64,000 bases of DNA from Cellulomonas sp. Y8 (GCF_008033115.1 NZ_CP041203.1:1550001-1614000); one strand, 5' to 3'. Numbered from the stretch's first letter, positions 34,001-44,275 are shown. Notes: generated by a model from the sequence alone, not told the origin. Translations and numbers: made by a program.

Positions 34001-36275
34001 CGCGTCCACCCGGCGGATGTCCACCGGGGCGTCGCCCGGGCCGAACGTCACCGTGTCGCCGTCGCCGGACGGGCCGGTGAGCCCGGAGCCGACGCCGGTG
34101 CCCGTGGCCTCGACCGCCACGGCGTTGCGCAGCGCGGTCCCGGGGGCGACCGCCTGGTCGAGCGCCAGCACCAGCGCGACCCGCGGCGTGAACGAGCCGT
34201 CGACGGGCAGCGACGCGCCCGTCGGGGTGTAGACGACGCGCACGCCGTCCGCGCCCGCGGGGACGTCGAGGTCGAGCAGCGTCGCGGCGTCGGTGGTCGG
34301 GCCCGCGAGCCGGACCCAGGAGCCGCCGGTCCGGACCAGGACCTCGGCGCTCGAGCCGGCCGGGACCTGGACGGAGCCGACCCGGTCGAGCGCGGCCGCG
34401 TCCCAGAGCGTCGACGCGGCGTCGCCGCCGGCGGCGTCCTCGATCACGAGCGACCCGACGGGGACGGTGGTGTCGGCGGAGACCCGGCCGGTCAGCGTGG
34501 CGACGAGCTCCTGCCCGGGCGCGCCCGGGAGCGGGGCGCCCTGCGCCTGCTGGGTGAGCGTCTTGCTCGCCGTCGTCACGACCTGCCGCGGGACCACGGT
34601 GAGCCGCGCGGACGCGGTGCGCTCCGCCGCCGGCGTGCCGTCCGCGGCCTCGCCGTCGACCGCCACCTCGTTGGTGAACGTCCGCACCGGCGTCCACGCG
34701 GGGTCGGTGGCGACCCGGAACGGCACGGTCGCCTCGGCGCCGGGCGCGAGCGTGCCGCGGTACTCGACGACGAAGCCGGTCACGACGGCACCGGCGGGCG
34801 ACGCGGGCCAGGTGGTGACCCCACCGGCCGGCGGCGCCACGGCGACCGGGCCGCCGACCCCGGTGCCGAGGAAGGTCACGGTGGCGCCGGTGGCGCCGGC
34901 GGGCCACGCGGCCGCGTCGACGGCGCCCGCGCCGTCGACGCCGAACCCGGCGAAGCCGAGCAGGCCGGCCGCCGGGTCGCCGAGCGGGCCCGCGCCGGCG
35001 GCGGAGGGCTCCGCGACGCGCAGCACGGACAGCTCGGTGTTCGAGGCGTTGCGGGCGGTCAGCCGGACGACCGAGGGCTGCCCGGCCACCACCTCCGCGC
35101 GGGCTGCGCCGTCGAAGGTCTTGCCGGCCGCGACCTCGACGGTGACCGGGTTGATCTGGAAGGTCGCCGAGGCGGCGCCGGTCGCGTCGCCGCGCGGCGT
35201 CGTGAGCGCGGCCGCGGCCGTGTTCGGCACCCGGGTCGTGGCGTCCCGCGGAGCGGTCCCGGCCTGCCCGAGCACGAGCGCGACGGAGCCCGCGGCCCCG
35301 CCGGCGACGATGGTGCCCTCGGGCGCGCCGTCCCCGGCGAACCGCAGGGCGACGCCCGAGACCGTCGTGAGGTCCACGCCGCCCGCGTCGAGCGCCGCGC
35401 CGGGCGCGAACGGACCGACCGTGACGGTGCCGCCCGGCGTGGTCAGGTCGACCGCGACGGACGTGGCGCCCTCGGGCGCCGTCCACGAGCCCAGGCCGCG
35501 CAGCACCAGCGGCGTGCCGGGGCCGAAGGCGGCCGGGGTCCCGGCCGCCGGGTCCGTCACCGTCAGCGCCGCGGCGGCGACGGGCGAGGTGTTCTGCGCG
35601 CCCAGCGTCACGGTGACGTCGCCGGGGTCGCCCGCGACCTGGTCGGCCGGGGCGACGCGCTTGGTGACCGCGACGCTCGGGGTCACCGGGACGACGACCC
35701 CGACGGTCGCCGGGGCGCTCACCGGGTCGGCGTTGCTCGCCGTGACGGCGGCGGTGTTGGTCACCGACCGGCCGTCCCAGGACAGCGGCGTCCCCGCGGG
35801 CAGCGTGGTGCGGAGCAGGACGCTCACGCTCTGCCCCGCCGCGAGGCCGACCACGCCGGGGTGGCTCGGGTCCGTCTCGCGGAACGCCACCCGGGCGGTC
35901 GCGCCGGACACGGCCACGACCGCCTGCCCGGTCTGCTCGGCCTGCACCGTCACACCGTCCGCGTCCAGCACGAACGGCTCCGGAACGGCGTCCTCGAGCA
36001 CGACGTCGGCGCACATCGCGACGATCGACTCGCAGGTCACCTCGACCGTCCACGTCACGCCGTCGCCCGGCCGCGCCGTCGTCGCCGACGCCGTCTTGCG
36101 CACCGCCAGCGTGCCGCGGTCGCCCCTCGGCCGCGCTCGCCGCCTGCGGCGCGGCGACCGCCAGCACCGCGCTGACCAGCAGCAGCGCCAGCACCGTCGC
36201 GAGCGCCGTCAGCCGCTCCAGCATCCCCCGTGACGCGCCGCGCGCGCCCGATCCCCAGCTCATCCCCGTACCCAT
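31070..36275 (-). CDS. Large DUF11-type cell-wall-anchored adhesin (frameshift near 5' end)
   Basis: About 1,735 residues. A signal peptide (RLTALATVLALLLVSAVLAV, ending AASAAEG) is in one frame; after an indel in a C/G run at about 36120-36127 the mature chain continues in another frame as GDRGTLAVRKTASATTARPG. The body consists of repeated beta-rich DUF11-like modules with phrases such as NTAAVTASNADP, TNTGTAPIVDPVLADVLP and TNTGNLPTASATLVDVLP. An SdrD-type B domain follows (GDRVWLDEDRDGRQGPGEPG ... DADGRYQFDLLPAGTYRVRF). A GDPGDPGDPG spacer leads to LAVTG, a hydrophobic helix and ARRRG, a sortase signal. Start ATG 36275 or 36263 is uncertain. Role: adhesion or surface layer, inferred from domains. 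Confidence 0.85.
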
Positions 36276-36471
36276 CCCTCGACTGCGCCGGCGGAGCGGG
36301 CGCGGGTCGCGCGCCCTGGTCCGGCGGATCGGGGATCGGGAGCGCGGCCGGGGGCGGGGAGGTGAGAGCCGGGGTGAAAGGCGACGGCGGCTCGTCGGGC
36401 GCCGTGGGCGGGCGGCACGCCGGGCGCGCGGGACGCCGGCCCCCGAGGTCGGCGTCCGGCGCGGCCGCGGG

Positions 36472-39144
36472 TCAGAGCAGGCCGAGCTCCCGCAGCCGGG
36501 CGACGGCGTCCGCGCGGTTGCGGACGCCGAGCTTGCGGTAGGCGGTCCGGGCCTGGGACTTCACGGTGTTGTGCGAGACGTGCAGCCGCGCGGCCACCTC
36601 GGCCAGCCCGGCGTCGTCCGCGAGCTGCCGGAGCACGACGAGCTCGCGCTCGGTGAGACCCGCCCCGGGGGCCCCGTCCGGGACCGGCGCCGGCAGGCCG
36701 GCGAGCCCGGCGAGCACGTCCGCCGTCGCGGCATCCGGCGCCCCCAGGGCCGCGATCGCCGCACGCTCGGCCGGGGACACCAGCAGCCAACCCGTCCGCG
36801 AGCCGCCCGCCGCGACCACCGCGCACCCCTCGCGCAGCGCGCGGGACGCCACCGCCCGGTGCGCCTCGGCGCGGGCGCGCGCGTCGGCACCCGACGCCCC
36901 CCCGACGGGCGCCGTCGGGACGGGCGCCGTCGCGGCCGCCAGCAGGAACTGCCGGGCGGCGCGCAGCCGCGGCCCCTCGTCGGGCAGGTCCGGCGCCGCG
37001 AGCAGCGCCCGCGCCTCGTCCCGCCGCCCGACCGACAGCAGCAGCCGCCCGCGCGCGACCCGGGCCGCGGCGTGCGGCCCGCGGACGGGCTCGAGCAGCT
37101 GCAGGCCCCGCTCGGGCTGGCCCGCGGCGAGGGCCAGCAGCGCCCGCGACGCGGCGAGCCGTGCCCGCCAGTACCCCGTGGTCGGTGCACGCCGGCCGCG
37201 GTGCAGGGCCGACGCGAGTGCCTCCTCGCCGGCGACCGCCTGGCCGAGCAGCAGGTCGGCCGTGGCCCGCGCCTCGGCGAACGCGGGCCAGAACTCGTTG
37301 GTCCGCAGCTCGTCCGCCAGGCCGTCGAGGAGCGCCGCCGCAGCGGCCGGGTCGCCGTCCTCGAGGGCCAGGTGGACCCGCGCCAGATCGAGCGGCGAGC
37401 GCCGGTACGCGGTCTCGGGGCGCCGGGGCGGCTCCGTCGCCGCGGCGGCCCCGACCGCCGCGCGTGCGCCGGCCACGTCGCCCTGCACCGCGAGGAAGCC
37501 GGCCGCGAGCGCCTGGGCCGTGAACGCGCCGAGGGAGCCGGTGCGCTCGTGCGCCAGCCCGCCGGCGGCCACGGCGAGGCCGCGCTCCACGTCGCCCGCC
37601 GTGAGCAGCGACGTGCCGAGCTGCCGGTGCAGCAGCGCCCGGAGCCCGTCGACGGTCGCGTCCGACCCGGGCGGTGTCGCGGCGAGGTGCTCCACGGCCG
37701 CGAGCGCCGCCGTCCGGGCGCGGCCGCCGCGGCCGAGCAGCCGCATGGCGACGCTCTCCGCGGAGCGGAGCACCGCGCGCTCCGCGGTCGTCGCCCGCGG
37801 CAGGTGCAGGACGGCCCCGCCCGCGGCGACGGCCAGCCACTCCAGGGCGCGCGCCCGGTGCTCGGCCCGGGTGTTGTGCAGCAGCGCGAGCAGCAGCGCC
37901 AGCGCCGGGCGGGCGGCGACCGCGGTCCGGGGCAGCCGCTCGAGCACCCGGATCGTGTCCTCCGCGCTGGTCCGCTGACCGGCGCCCCAGACGCGCATCA
38001 CGACGGTCGTCACCAGGTCGACGTCGCCGGTCTCGGCCGCGGCGTGCAGCGCCGGGTAGTACCGGCCAGCCCCCAGGCCCCAGTCGACGACGGTGCGGAG
38101 CAGCCGGTCGACGGCCTCCGGCTCCGCGCGCTCGAGGTCGGCGCGCAGGGCGGCGCGGACCACCGGCGTCAGCCGGAGCTCCGGCCCGCCCGCCGCGGGC
38201 GCGCCGCCGGGGACCGCGGCCGCCTCCTCCCACGCACCGAGCCCGTCGCGCTCGAGCCGCGCGAGCAGCGCCGCCCCGCCGTCCCCGGCGAGGGCGTCGG
38301 CGAGGGCGGGCGTCAGGGTCGCGGCGACCGAGACCCGGCGCGCCGCCGCCAGGACGGCCTCGTCGCCCGGGTCGCGCTCCAGCACGGCGCGCACCCCGCG
38401 GGCCGCGACGTCGACCAGGTCACGGTGCGACGCCGTGCGCAGGTCGACGGTGCCCGCCGCGGCGGCGAGCGCGACCGTCCGCACCAGCACCCCGAGCCCG
38501 TCACCCGCCTCCCGCACCCGGTGCGCCGCCGCCGGGTCCTGACCGGCGCGCGCGAGCACGTCCGCCACCTCCGCGTCGTCCAGCCGCAGGTCGTCCGGCC
38601 CGAGCGCCACCACGTCCAGCCGCAGCGCCGCGGCGGCGAGCAGCCGGTCCTGCGTCGAGCGGGTGGTGACCGCGACGTGCAGCAGGTCGGTCCCGGCCAG
38701 CACCTCGACCAGGTCGTCGTCGACCCGCGGCGAGGAGATCGCCTCGTACCCGTCGAGCACCAGCAGCACCGGGCCGGACATCGCCCGGAGCGCCCGGACG
38801 ACCTCCGCCGCGACCGCCCGTCCTCCGCGCCGGACGGCACCACGCGCCGCGTCGGCGGGCCCGTCGTCCAGCAGCCCCGCCCCGGCGACCTGCTCGAGCA
38901 GGGCGGACCACGGCTCCGGGCCGGCGGCCTCGGCGTCGAGCCAGACGACCGTGCGCTCCGCCGGGACGCCCGCGCGCACCCAGGACGCGAGCAGCAGGGT
39001 CTTGCCCGCGCCCGCGGGACCGTGCAGGACCACGAGCGACGCGTCCGGGTCGAGCAGGCCGAGCGGGCGCGGTCGCGGCACCGCCCAGCTCGGCACCCGG
39101 GGGACGCCCCGCGGCGCCGGGGTGGCGGGGGTCACCGGGGTCAC
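36472..39144 (-). CDS. Large LuxR-family (LAL/MalT-like) transcriptional regulator
   Basis: An 890-residue regulator. An N-terminal P-loop ATPase has LVVLHGPAGAGKTLLLASWV with the Walker Lys at K48 and a Walker-B-like VLLVLDGYEA. A long helical, TPR-like sensor region follows (~350-820). The last ~65 residues form the LuxR helix-turn-helix: LTERELVVLRQLADDAGLAE, then LHVSHNTVKSQARTAYRKLG. GTG 39144 overlaps the stop of the upstream MFS gene by 4 bp, so regulator and pump are cotranscribed. The architecture is that of MalT and actinobacterial LAL regulators, which need ATP and an effector; the effector here is unknown. Confidence 0.9.
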   Translation of the reverse strand: MTPVTPATPAPRGVPRVPSWAVPRPRPLGLLDPDASLVVLHGPAGAGKTLLLASWVRAGVPAERTVVWLDAEAAGPEPWSALLEQVAGAGLLDDGPADAARGAVRRGGRAVAAEVVRALRAMSGPVLLVLDGYEAISSPRVDDDLVEVLAGTDLLHVAVTTRSTQDRLLAAAALRLDVVALGPDDLRLDDAEVADVLARAGQDPAAAHRVREAGDGLGVLVRTVALAAAAGTVDLRTASHRDLVDVAARGVRAVLERDPGDEAVLAAARRVSVAATLTPALADALAGDGGAALLARLERDGLGAWEEAAAVPGGAPAAGGPELRLTPVVRAALRADLERAEPEAVDRLLRTVVDWGLGAGRYYPALHAAAETGDVDLVTTVVMRVWGAGQRTSAEDTIRVLERLPRTAVAARPALALLLALLHNTRAEHRARALEWLAVAAGGAVLHLPRATTAERAVLRSAESVAMRLLGRGGRARTAALAAVEHLAATPPGSDATVDGLRALLHRQLGTSLLTAGDVERGLAVAAGGLAHERTGSLGAFTAQALAAGFLAVQGDVAGARAAVGAAAATEPPRRPETAYRRSPLDLARVHLALEDGDPAAAAALLDGLADELRTNEFWPAFAEARATADLLLGQAVAGEEALASALHRGRRAPTTGYWRARLAASRALLALAAGQPERGLQLLEPVRGPHAAARVARGRLLLSVGRRDEARALLAAPDLPDEGPRLRAARQFLLAAATAPVPTAPVGGASGADARARAEAHRAVASRALREGCAVVAAGGSRTGWLLVSPAERAAIAALGAPDAATADVLAGLAGLPAPVPDGAPGAGLTERELVVLRQLADDAGLAEVAARLHVSHNTVKSQARTAYRKLGVRNRADAVARLRELGLL

Positions 39145-40397
39145 CGCCCGCTCCGCGCCGCCGCGGCCAGCGCCACGGCGCCGGCCAGCACCGCGAGGAC
39201 GGCGGGCGCCTCCGGCCGCAGCCCGTAGGCCGAGGTGGCCAGCAGCGGCCCGAGGACGAACGTCGCGGCGTTCCCCGCGTTCACGAGGCCGGCGACGTCG
39301 CCCTGGCTGCCGGGGCCGACGGCGACCGACGCCGCCGACGTGCAGCCCGCCGCCGCGCCGCCCACCGCGGCGCCGAACACCGCCGCGACCCCGACGAGCA
39401 CCGCTGCCGGCACCGGCGCGAGGTAGACCACGAGCGCCCCGAGGGCCAGGGCCGACCCCACGCGGACGAGCCGCCAGGGCGCCCACCGCAGCCGGGGCAC
39501 CAGGAGGCCCTGGGTCAGCATCGACCCCACACCCGCCGCGAGCAGCAGGCCGCCGGTCAGCGCCGTCGCACGGGCCGGGCCGAGGTCGTACCGGTCCTGC
39601 ACGAGGAACCCGACGCTGCCCTGGACCAGCGCGAGCGCGAGGAACACGGCCACCGAGGCGACGACGGCCGCCCGCACCCCGGGCACCGCGAGTCCGCCGA
39701 GCCGGTCGGCGCGGGGCCGGTCGTCCGCGACCGGGGCGCCGACCGCCGCGCCCGCGCCCCCGAGCCGGCCGCCGGCCGCGATCACGACGACCACGGCACC
39801 GGCGAGCAGGACCACCGTCGCGAGCACGGGCGTCGCCGTGCCCAGCCCCGCGAGGGCGGCAGCGAGCCCCGCGCCGACGGCGGTCGCGAGCCCGCGGACG
39901 GCGCCCGCCCGGGCGATCCAGCCGACCCGCTCGGCCTGGGTGCGGGACCGGGCGACGAGCACCACCTGGGTCGCGGGTCCCGCGGCGGCGACGGCGGCCC
40001 CGATCCCGAGGCCCCGCGCGAGCAGCAGCAGCGCCCACGCCCAGCCCGCGTGGGCGGGGCCGGCGGCGAGCACCGCGGCGACGACGCCCGCGCCGAGCGC
40101 GCCGGCCAGCACAGCGGCCAGGAGCACGGGTCGGGGGCCGCGCCGGTCGGCGCGGCGCCCCCACCAGGGGCTCGACAGCACGACCACCGCGGCGGACAGC
40201 GACGTCACGGCGCCGGCCTGCCAGTCGGCCAGCCCGAGCTGCCGCGTCAGCGCGGGCAGCACGGCCGCGGTCGCGACCTGGGCCACCCCGACGGCACCGA
40301 GGGCGAGCAGCGCGACGACCGCGCCGCCGCGGCGGGCCCCGACGACCGGCCCCACCTGCGGCGGGACCGCGACGGACGGCAGAGGGCGCGACGGCAC
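39141..40397 (-). CDS. MFS transporter
   Basis: A 418-residue, ~12-helix major facilitator. The motif A loop reads WWGRRADRRGPRPVL after helix 2. It starts at GTG 40397, with TAAGGT (minus strand, 40404-40409) 6 nt upstream, so the message is probably leaderless. Its last codon overlaps the LuxR/LAL regulator start. Sequence resembles multidrug or sugar efflux members; no substrate can be assigned. Confidence 0.88.
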   Translation of the reverse strand: MPSRPLPSVAVPPQVGPVVGARRGGAVVALLALGAVGVAQVATAAVLPALTRQLGLADWQAGAVTSLSAAVVVLSSPWWGRRADRRGPRPVLLAAVLAGALGAGVVAAVLAAGPAHAGWAWALLLLARGLGIGAAVAAAGPATQVVLVARSRTQAERVGWIARAGAVRGLATAVGAGLAAALAGLGTATPVLATVVLLAGAVVVVIAAGGRLGGAGAAVGAPVADDRPRADRLGGLAVPGVRAAVVASVAVFLALALVQGSVGFLVQDRYDLGPARATALTGGLLLAAGVGSMLTQGLLVPRLRWAPWRLVRVGSALALGALVVYLAPVPAAVLVGVAAVFGAAVGGAAAGCTSAASVAVGPGSQGDVAGLVNAGNAATFVLGPLLATSAYGLRPEAPAVLAVLAGAVALAAAARSGR

Positions 40398-40461
40398 AGC
40401 GGCACCTTACCGACGCCGGCGGGGAGCCCTCCTGTCCGTCCGGCCCGCTCACCGGCGCGAA

Positions 40462-40522
40462 GGGGTAACCGACGCGTCGAGGGAGTAGTCGGCGGCTACT
40501 CGCTCGACGCGTCGCATACCCC
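40462..40522. repeat. Long inverted repeat, family B copy 2
   Basis: Inner arms of 19 bp with one mismatch (40470-40488 and 40496-40514) share CGACGCGTCGAG and GAGTA with the repeat at 13033-13085. An outer stem GGGGTA (40462-40467) / TACCCC (40517-40522) extends it. Unlike the other copies it lies between two divergent leaderless promoters (at 40404-40409 and 40579-40584), where a terminator has no obvious use. Confidence 0.85.
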
Positions 40523-40591
40523 CTCGCGGACCGGGCGGAGCCGAGGCGCCGGCCCGCCGGGCGTGCCGAACGCCGCGCTAGGGTGCCCCGC

Positions 40592-41620
40592 ATGGCGCGC
40601 AGGGCGGCGGTGACGCTGCAGGAGGTGGCCCGGGCTGCGGGCGTGTCCCCGCGCACCGTGTCGAACGTCGTCACCGGCTACCCGCACGTCGCCCCCCGGA
40701 CCCGCGCGCACGTGCAGTCCGTGATCGACCGGCTCGGCTACCGCGCGAACGCCGCCGCCCGCTCGCTGCGCACCGGCCGCACCGGCCTGCTGGGCCTGGT
40801 CGTGCCGGCGCTGGACCAGCCGTACTTCGCCGAGCTCGCCCGCGCCGTGGTGCGCGAGGCGACGGGCGCCGGGTTCACCGTCGTCGTCGACCAGACCGAC
40901 GGCGACCCCGACCGCGAGCGCGAGCTGCTGCTGCGCGGCCCGCGCGGCGCGCTGTTCGACGGCCTGGTGCTCAGCCCGCTGGCGCTGACCCCGGACGACC
41001 TGGTCGCCGCGGACCCCGTCCGGCCCGTGGTGCTGCTGGGCGAGCGGACCGTCCCGACGTCCTTCGACCACGTGCACATCGACAACGTCGCCGCCGCGCG
41101 CGAGGCCACCGCGCACCTGGCGGCCGCGGGCCGGCGGCGGATCGCGGCGATCGGGCTCGAGCCGGGTGCCGCGGCCCGCACGGGCCGCCAGCGCGAGGCG
41201 GGGTACCGGCTCGCGCTCGAGGACGCCGGCCTGCCCGCGGACCCCCGGCTCATGCGGTACGTCGACGCCTACGAGCGCTCCGCCGGGTTCGACGCCATGG
41301 CGGCCCTGCTGGACGAGGACCCGCGGCCGGACGCGGTGTTCTGCTTCACCGACGTGCTGGCGGCGGGCGCGCTCCGCGCGTGCCTGACCCGCGGGGTCCG
41401 GGTGCCTCAGGACGTGGCGATCATGGGGTTCGACGACGTCGAGGAGGCGCGGTTCGCCACGCCGTCGCTGTCGTCGGTGCGGCCGGACCGGGACGCGATC
41501 GCGCGCGCCGCGGTCGGCCGGCTGGTGACGCGGGTGCAGCTCGGCGAGGAGGCCGGGCCCGCCCAGGACGTCACCGTGCCGCACGCGGTCGTGGGCCGGG
41601 AGTCGACGGCCGGGTCCTGA
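40592..41620 (+). CDS. LacI family regulator of the GH2 unit
   Basis: A 342-residue repressor. The HTH reads VTLQEVARAAGVSPRTVSNV followed by VTGYPHVAPRTRAHV, and the hinge helix is NAAARSLRTGRTG. A periplasmic-binding-like effector domain fills the rest, with DAVFCFTDVLAAGALRAC and DVAIMGFDDVEEARFATPSL. TAGGGT at 40579-40584 lies 7 nt before ATG 40592 (leaderless). It is followed by the GH2 gene, with a perfect 14-bp palindrome between them that is the probable operator. Confidence 0.93.
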   Translation: MARRAAVTLQEVARAAGVSPRTVSNVVTGYPHVAPRTRAHVQSVIDRLGYRANAAARSLRTGRTGLLGLVVPALDQPYFAELARAVVREATGAGFTVVVDQTDGDPDRERELLLRGPRGALFDGLVLSPLALTPDDLVAADPVRPVVLLGERTVPTSFDHVHIDNVAAAREATAHLAAAGRRRIAAIGLEPGAAARTGRQREAGYRLALEDAGLPADPRLMRYVDAYERSAGFDAMAALLDEDPRPDAVFCFTDVLAAGALRACLTRGVRVPQDVAIMGFDDVEEARFATPSLSSVRPDRDAIARAAVGRLVTRVQLGEEAGPAQDVTVPHAVVGRESTAGS

Positions 41621-41678
41621 CCCCGCGTCGGGCGCGCCCGGCACCGACACGCACCGCCGCATGACGTGACGCGCGCGT

Positions 41679-41692
41679 TTGCCACGTGGCAA
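41679..41692 (+). promoter_or_regulatory. LacI-type operator upstream of the GH2 gene
   Basis: TTGCCACGTGGCAA is a perfect 14-bp palindrome with the central CG typical of LacI-family operators. It lies 51 bp before the GH2 start and 59 bp after the LacI-family stop codon, an ideal place for substrate-relieved repression of GH2. Confidence 0.7.
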
Positions 41693-41742
41693 CATGGCGG
41701 TGCGCGACCTGGCCAGCACTCCCGCGACCCCGAAGGACCGCC

Positions 41743-43562
41743 ATGACGACGACGTCAGCAGCCGACCGCGGCCTGCACCCCCGCCCCCAGCTCGTCCGCC
41801 CGGACCGCTGGTGGTCGCTCGACGGGCCGTGGGCCTTCGCGTTCGACGACGCGGACGCCGGGCTGCGCGAGCGCTGGCACGCCCCGTCGGCGGCGGACCG
41901 GTTCGCACGCGAGATCGTCGTGCCGTTCCCCCCGGAGTCGGCCGCCTCGGGGATCGGCGACCACGGGGACCACGCGGCGCTCTGGTACCGCCGGTCGTTC
42001 GCGGTCCCCGCCGACCTGGGCGCGGGTCCGGAGGGCGACCGGTTGCTGCTGCACCTCGGCGCCGTCGACCACGAGGCCGACGTGTGGGTCGACGGCCGGC
42101 ACGCCGTCCGGCACGAGGGCGGCCAGACCCCGTTCTCCGTCGACGTCACCGACCTGCTCGACCCGGAGACCGCGTCCGACGCGCACGTCGTCGTGGTGCG
42201 CGCGACCGACGACCGCACCGACGTCGAGCAGCCCCGCGGCAAGCAGGACTGGCAGCCCGAGCAGCACGCGATCTGGTACCACCGGACCTCCGGCATCTGG
42301 CGCACGGTGTGGCTGGAGCGGGTGCCGGCGGTGGCCGTGGCGGACGTGGCGTGGCGGCCCGACGTCCCGGGCGGGCGGATGACCGCCCAGGTCCGGCTGC
42401 GCGCCACCGCGCCCGCGGGCACCCGGGTCCGGGTGCGGCTGACCCGGGCCGGCGAGGACCTCGGCGCCGCCGAGGTGCCGGTCGAGGGATCGGTCGCCGA
42501 GGTGTCCGTCGCGATCCCCCGGCAGGCCAACGGCCAGCTCTACGAGCGGCTGCTGTGGTCGCCGGACAGCCCGGTGCTGCTCGACGCGGAGGTCACCCTG
42601 CTCGGGGACGGCGCGGAGCTCGACCGCCTGGAGTCGTACTGCGGCCTGCGCTCGGTCGCGACCGAGGGCGCGACGCTGCTGCTCAACGACCGCCCGTTCT
42701 ACCTCCGCTCCGTACTGGAGCAGGGCTACTGGCCGGAGTCGCACCTGACCCCGCCGAGCCCCGACGCCCTGCGCGCGGAGGTGCAGCTGACCAAGGACCT
42801 CGGGTTCAACGCGGTCCGGGTGCACCAGAAGGTCGAGGACCCGCGGTACCTGTACTGGTGCGACGTGCTCGGCCTGGCGGTGTGGTCCGAGACGGCGGGC
42901 GCGTACCGGTTCAGCGACGAGGCGGTCGCCCAGCTGACCCGCGAGTGGCTGGACGTCGTGCGGCGCGACGTGTCGCACCCGTCGATCATCGCGTGGGGTG
43001 CCGTTCAACGAGTCGTGGGGCGTGCAGCACGTCGCGCACGACCCGGCGCAGCAGGCGTACAGCCGGGCGCTGACCGAGCTGACCCGTGCGCTCGACCCCA
43101 CCCGGCCGGTCATCTCCAACGACGGCTGGGAGCACACGGCCTCCGACCTGCTGACGGTGCACGACTACGCCGACAGCGGCGCGGTGCTCGGCCCCCGGTA
43201 CGCCGACGCGGCGGCGGTCGCGGCGACCCTCGACGGCGTCGGGCCGGCCGGTCGCCGGATGTGGGTCGGCGGCCCGGCACCCGAGCCGGGGACGATCCCG
43301 GTCCTGCTGACCGAGTTCGGCGGCGTGTCCTTCGCGCCGGGTGCGCCCGAGGGGTCCTGGGGCTACTCCGAGGCCCGTTCGGCCGAGGACCTGGAGGCGC
43401 GGCTGTCCGACATCGTCGGGGCCGTCCGCGCGTCGGCCGTGCTCCAGGGCTACTGCTACACCCAAGCTCACCGACACCGGCCTCGAGACCAACGGCCTGT
43501 GCGACGAGAACCGCAACCCGAAGCTCCCGCCGGAGACCTACCGCCGGATCTTCGCGGGCTGA
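41743..43562 (+). CDS. Glycoside hydrolase family 2 (two frameshifts as given)
   Basis: A ~605-residue GH2 enzyme, shorter than LacZ and close to the beta-glucuronidase/beta-mannosidase-like size class. Start ATG 41743 follows GAAGGA. The sugar-binding domain (~residues 30-190, with WYRRSFAVP and TSGIWRTVWLE), the Ig-like middle domain and the barrel are recognisable. An extra G in GGGG at 42995-42998 shifts the frame; the next frame gives VPFNESWG with the acid/base Glu codon at 43010-43012 and TEFGGVSF with the nucleophile Glu at 43313-43315. A second extra base (A, ~43464) shifts it again to LTDTGLETNGLCDENRNPKL and the stop at 43560-43562. Substrate is unknown; the LacI-family neighbour suggests induction by its sugar. 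Confidence 0.88.
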
Positions 43563-44158
43563 GCGTCGTCGCCCGCGCGGGGCTCCTCCTCGCGCCGCGC
43601 GGGCGTCAGCGTCTCCCACACCGGGCCGAACACCAGCCACCCCACCAGCACGAGCGTGGCCCGCGCCCCCCAGCCGAGCAGCACCTCCCGCTGCTGCGCC
43701 GCCGCCTCGCCCGCGCCGGACGCGACGAGCAGCAGCGCGCCCAGCACGCCCCACGCGACGGTCCAGGCCAGCAGCACCCGGAGCCACAGCGCCCACTCGT
43801 ACCGGACCCGCACCGGCCCGTGCTTCGGCGGCCGCACCGGCTCGGGCCCGCCGAAGAACCGGTGCGCCACCCACGCGTCGACCGCGTGCACCGTGCGCTT
43901 CCCGAACGCGACCGTGAACCCGAGGTAGAGCGCCGCGAGGCCGTGGGTCCAGGTCGCCTCGCTGCCCCGGAGCAGGTCGCCGACCGTCGCCACCAGCAGC
44001 ACCACCTCGAGCAGCGGCTCGCAGAGCAGCAGCACCGTCGACAGGCGGCGTCGCCGCAGCACGTAGCGCGCGACGACCGCCGCCGCGAGGAACACCCAGA
44101 AGGCGACCTCGCAGGCGACGACGAGCAGGGCGACGGGGTTCTCGCGCAGGGCGTCCAT
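43538..44158 (-). CDS. Hypothetical membrane protein
   Basis: A 206-residue protein with about five hydrophobic segments (for example NPVALLVVACEVAFWVFLAA at the start and RATLVLVGWLVFGPVWETLT near the end) and a motif TVAFGKRTVHAVDAWVAHRF between them. I do not recognise the family. The C terminus is charged. Its 3' end overlaps the GH2 3' end by 25 bp (convergent). ATG 44158 is the first good start. Confidence 0.75.
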   Translation of the reverse strand: MDALRENPVALLVVACEVAFWVFLAAAVVARYVLRRRRLSTVLLLCEPLLEVVLLVATVGDLLRGSEATWTHGLAALYLGFTVAFGKRTVHAVDAWVAHRFFGGPEPVRPPKHGPVRVRYEWALWLRVLLAWTVAWGVLGALLLVASGAGEAAAQQREVLLGWGARATLVLVGWLVFGPVWETLTPARREEEPRAGDDAQPAKIRR

Positions 44159-44275
44159 GCCGGGCAGCCTCGCGGCGGGGACGGGGCGCCGGCGTCGGCC
44201 GTCCGCACGATCCCGGGGGCCGGGGTCGTCCGTTCGGAGGACCCGCCCGGGGGAGGTCCGTGCTGGGATGGCCGC

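Noticed and set aside
30524..36175. Very long open frame on the plus strand opposite the adhesin gene
   Set aside because: Low-complexity Arg/Gly/Val composition and no start context. The minus strand carries signal peptide, DUF11 modules and a sortase signal.
36472..40674. A single ~1,400-residue protein on the minus strand
   Set aside because: The frame upstream of the LAL regulator is only open by chance through the MFS gene, which is encoded in a different frame with a clear promoter and a 4-bp GTGA overlap at 39141-39144.
41743..43562. Treating GH2 as two or three separate genes or as a decayed pseudogene
   Set aside because: The pieces follow on directly in sequence and together hold all expected GH2 motifs; single extra bases in short runs explain the breaks.
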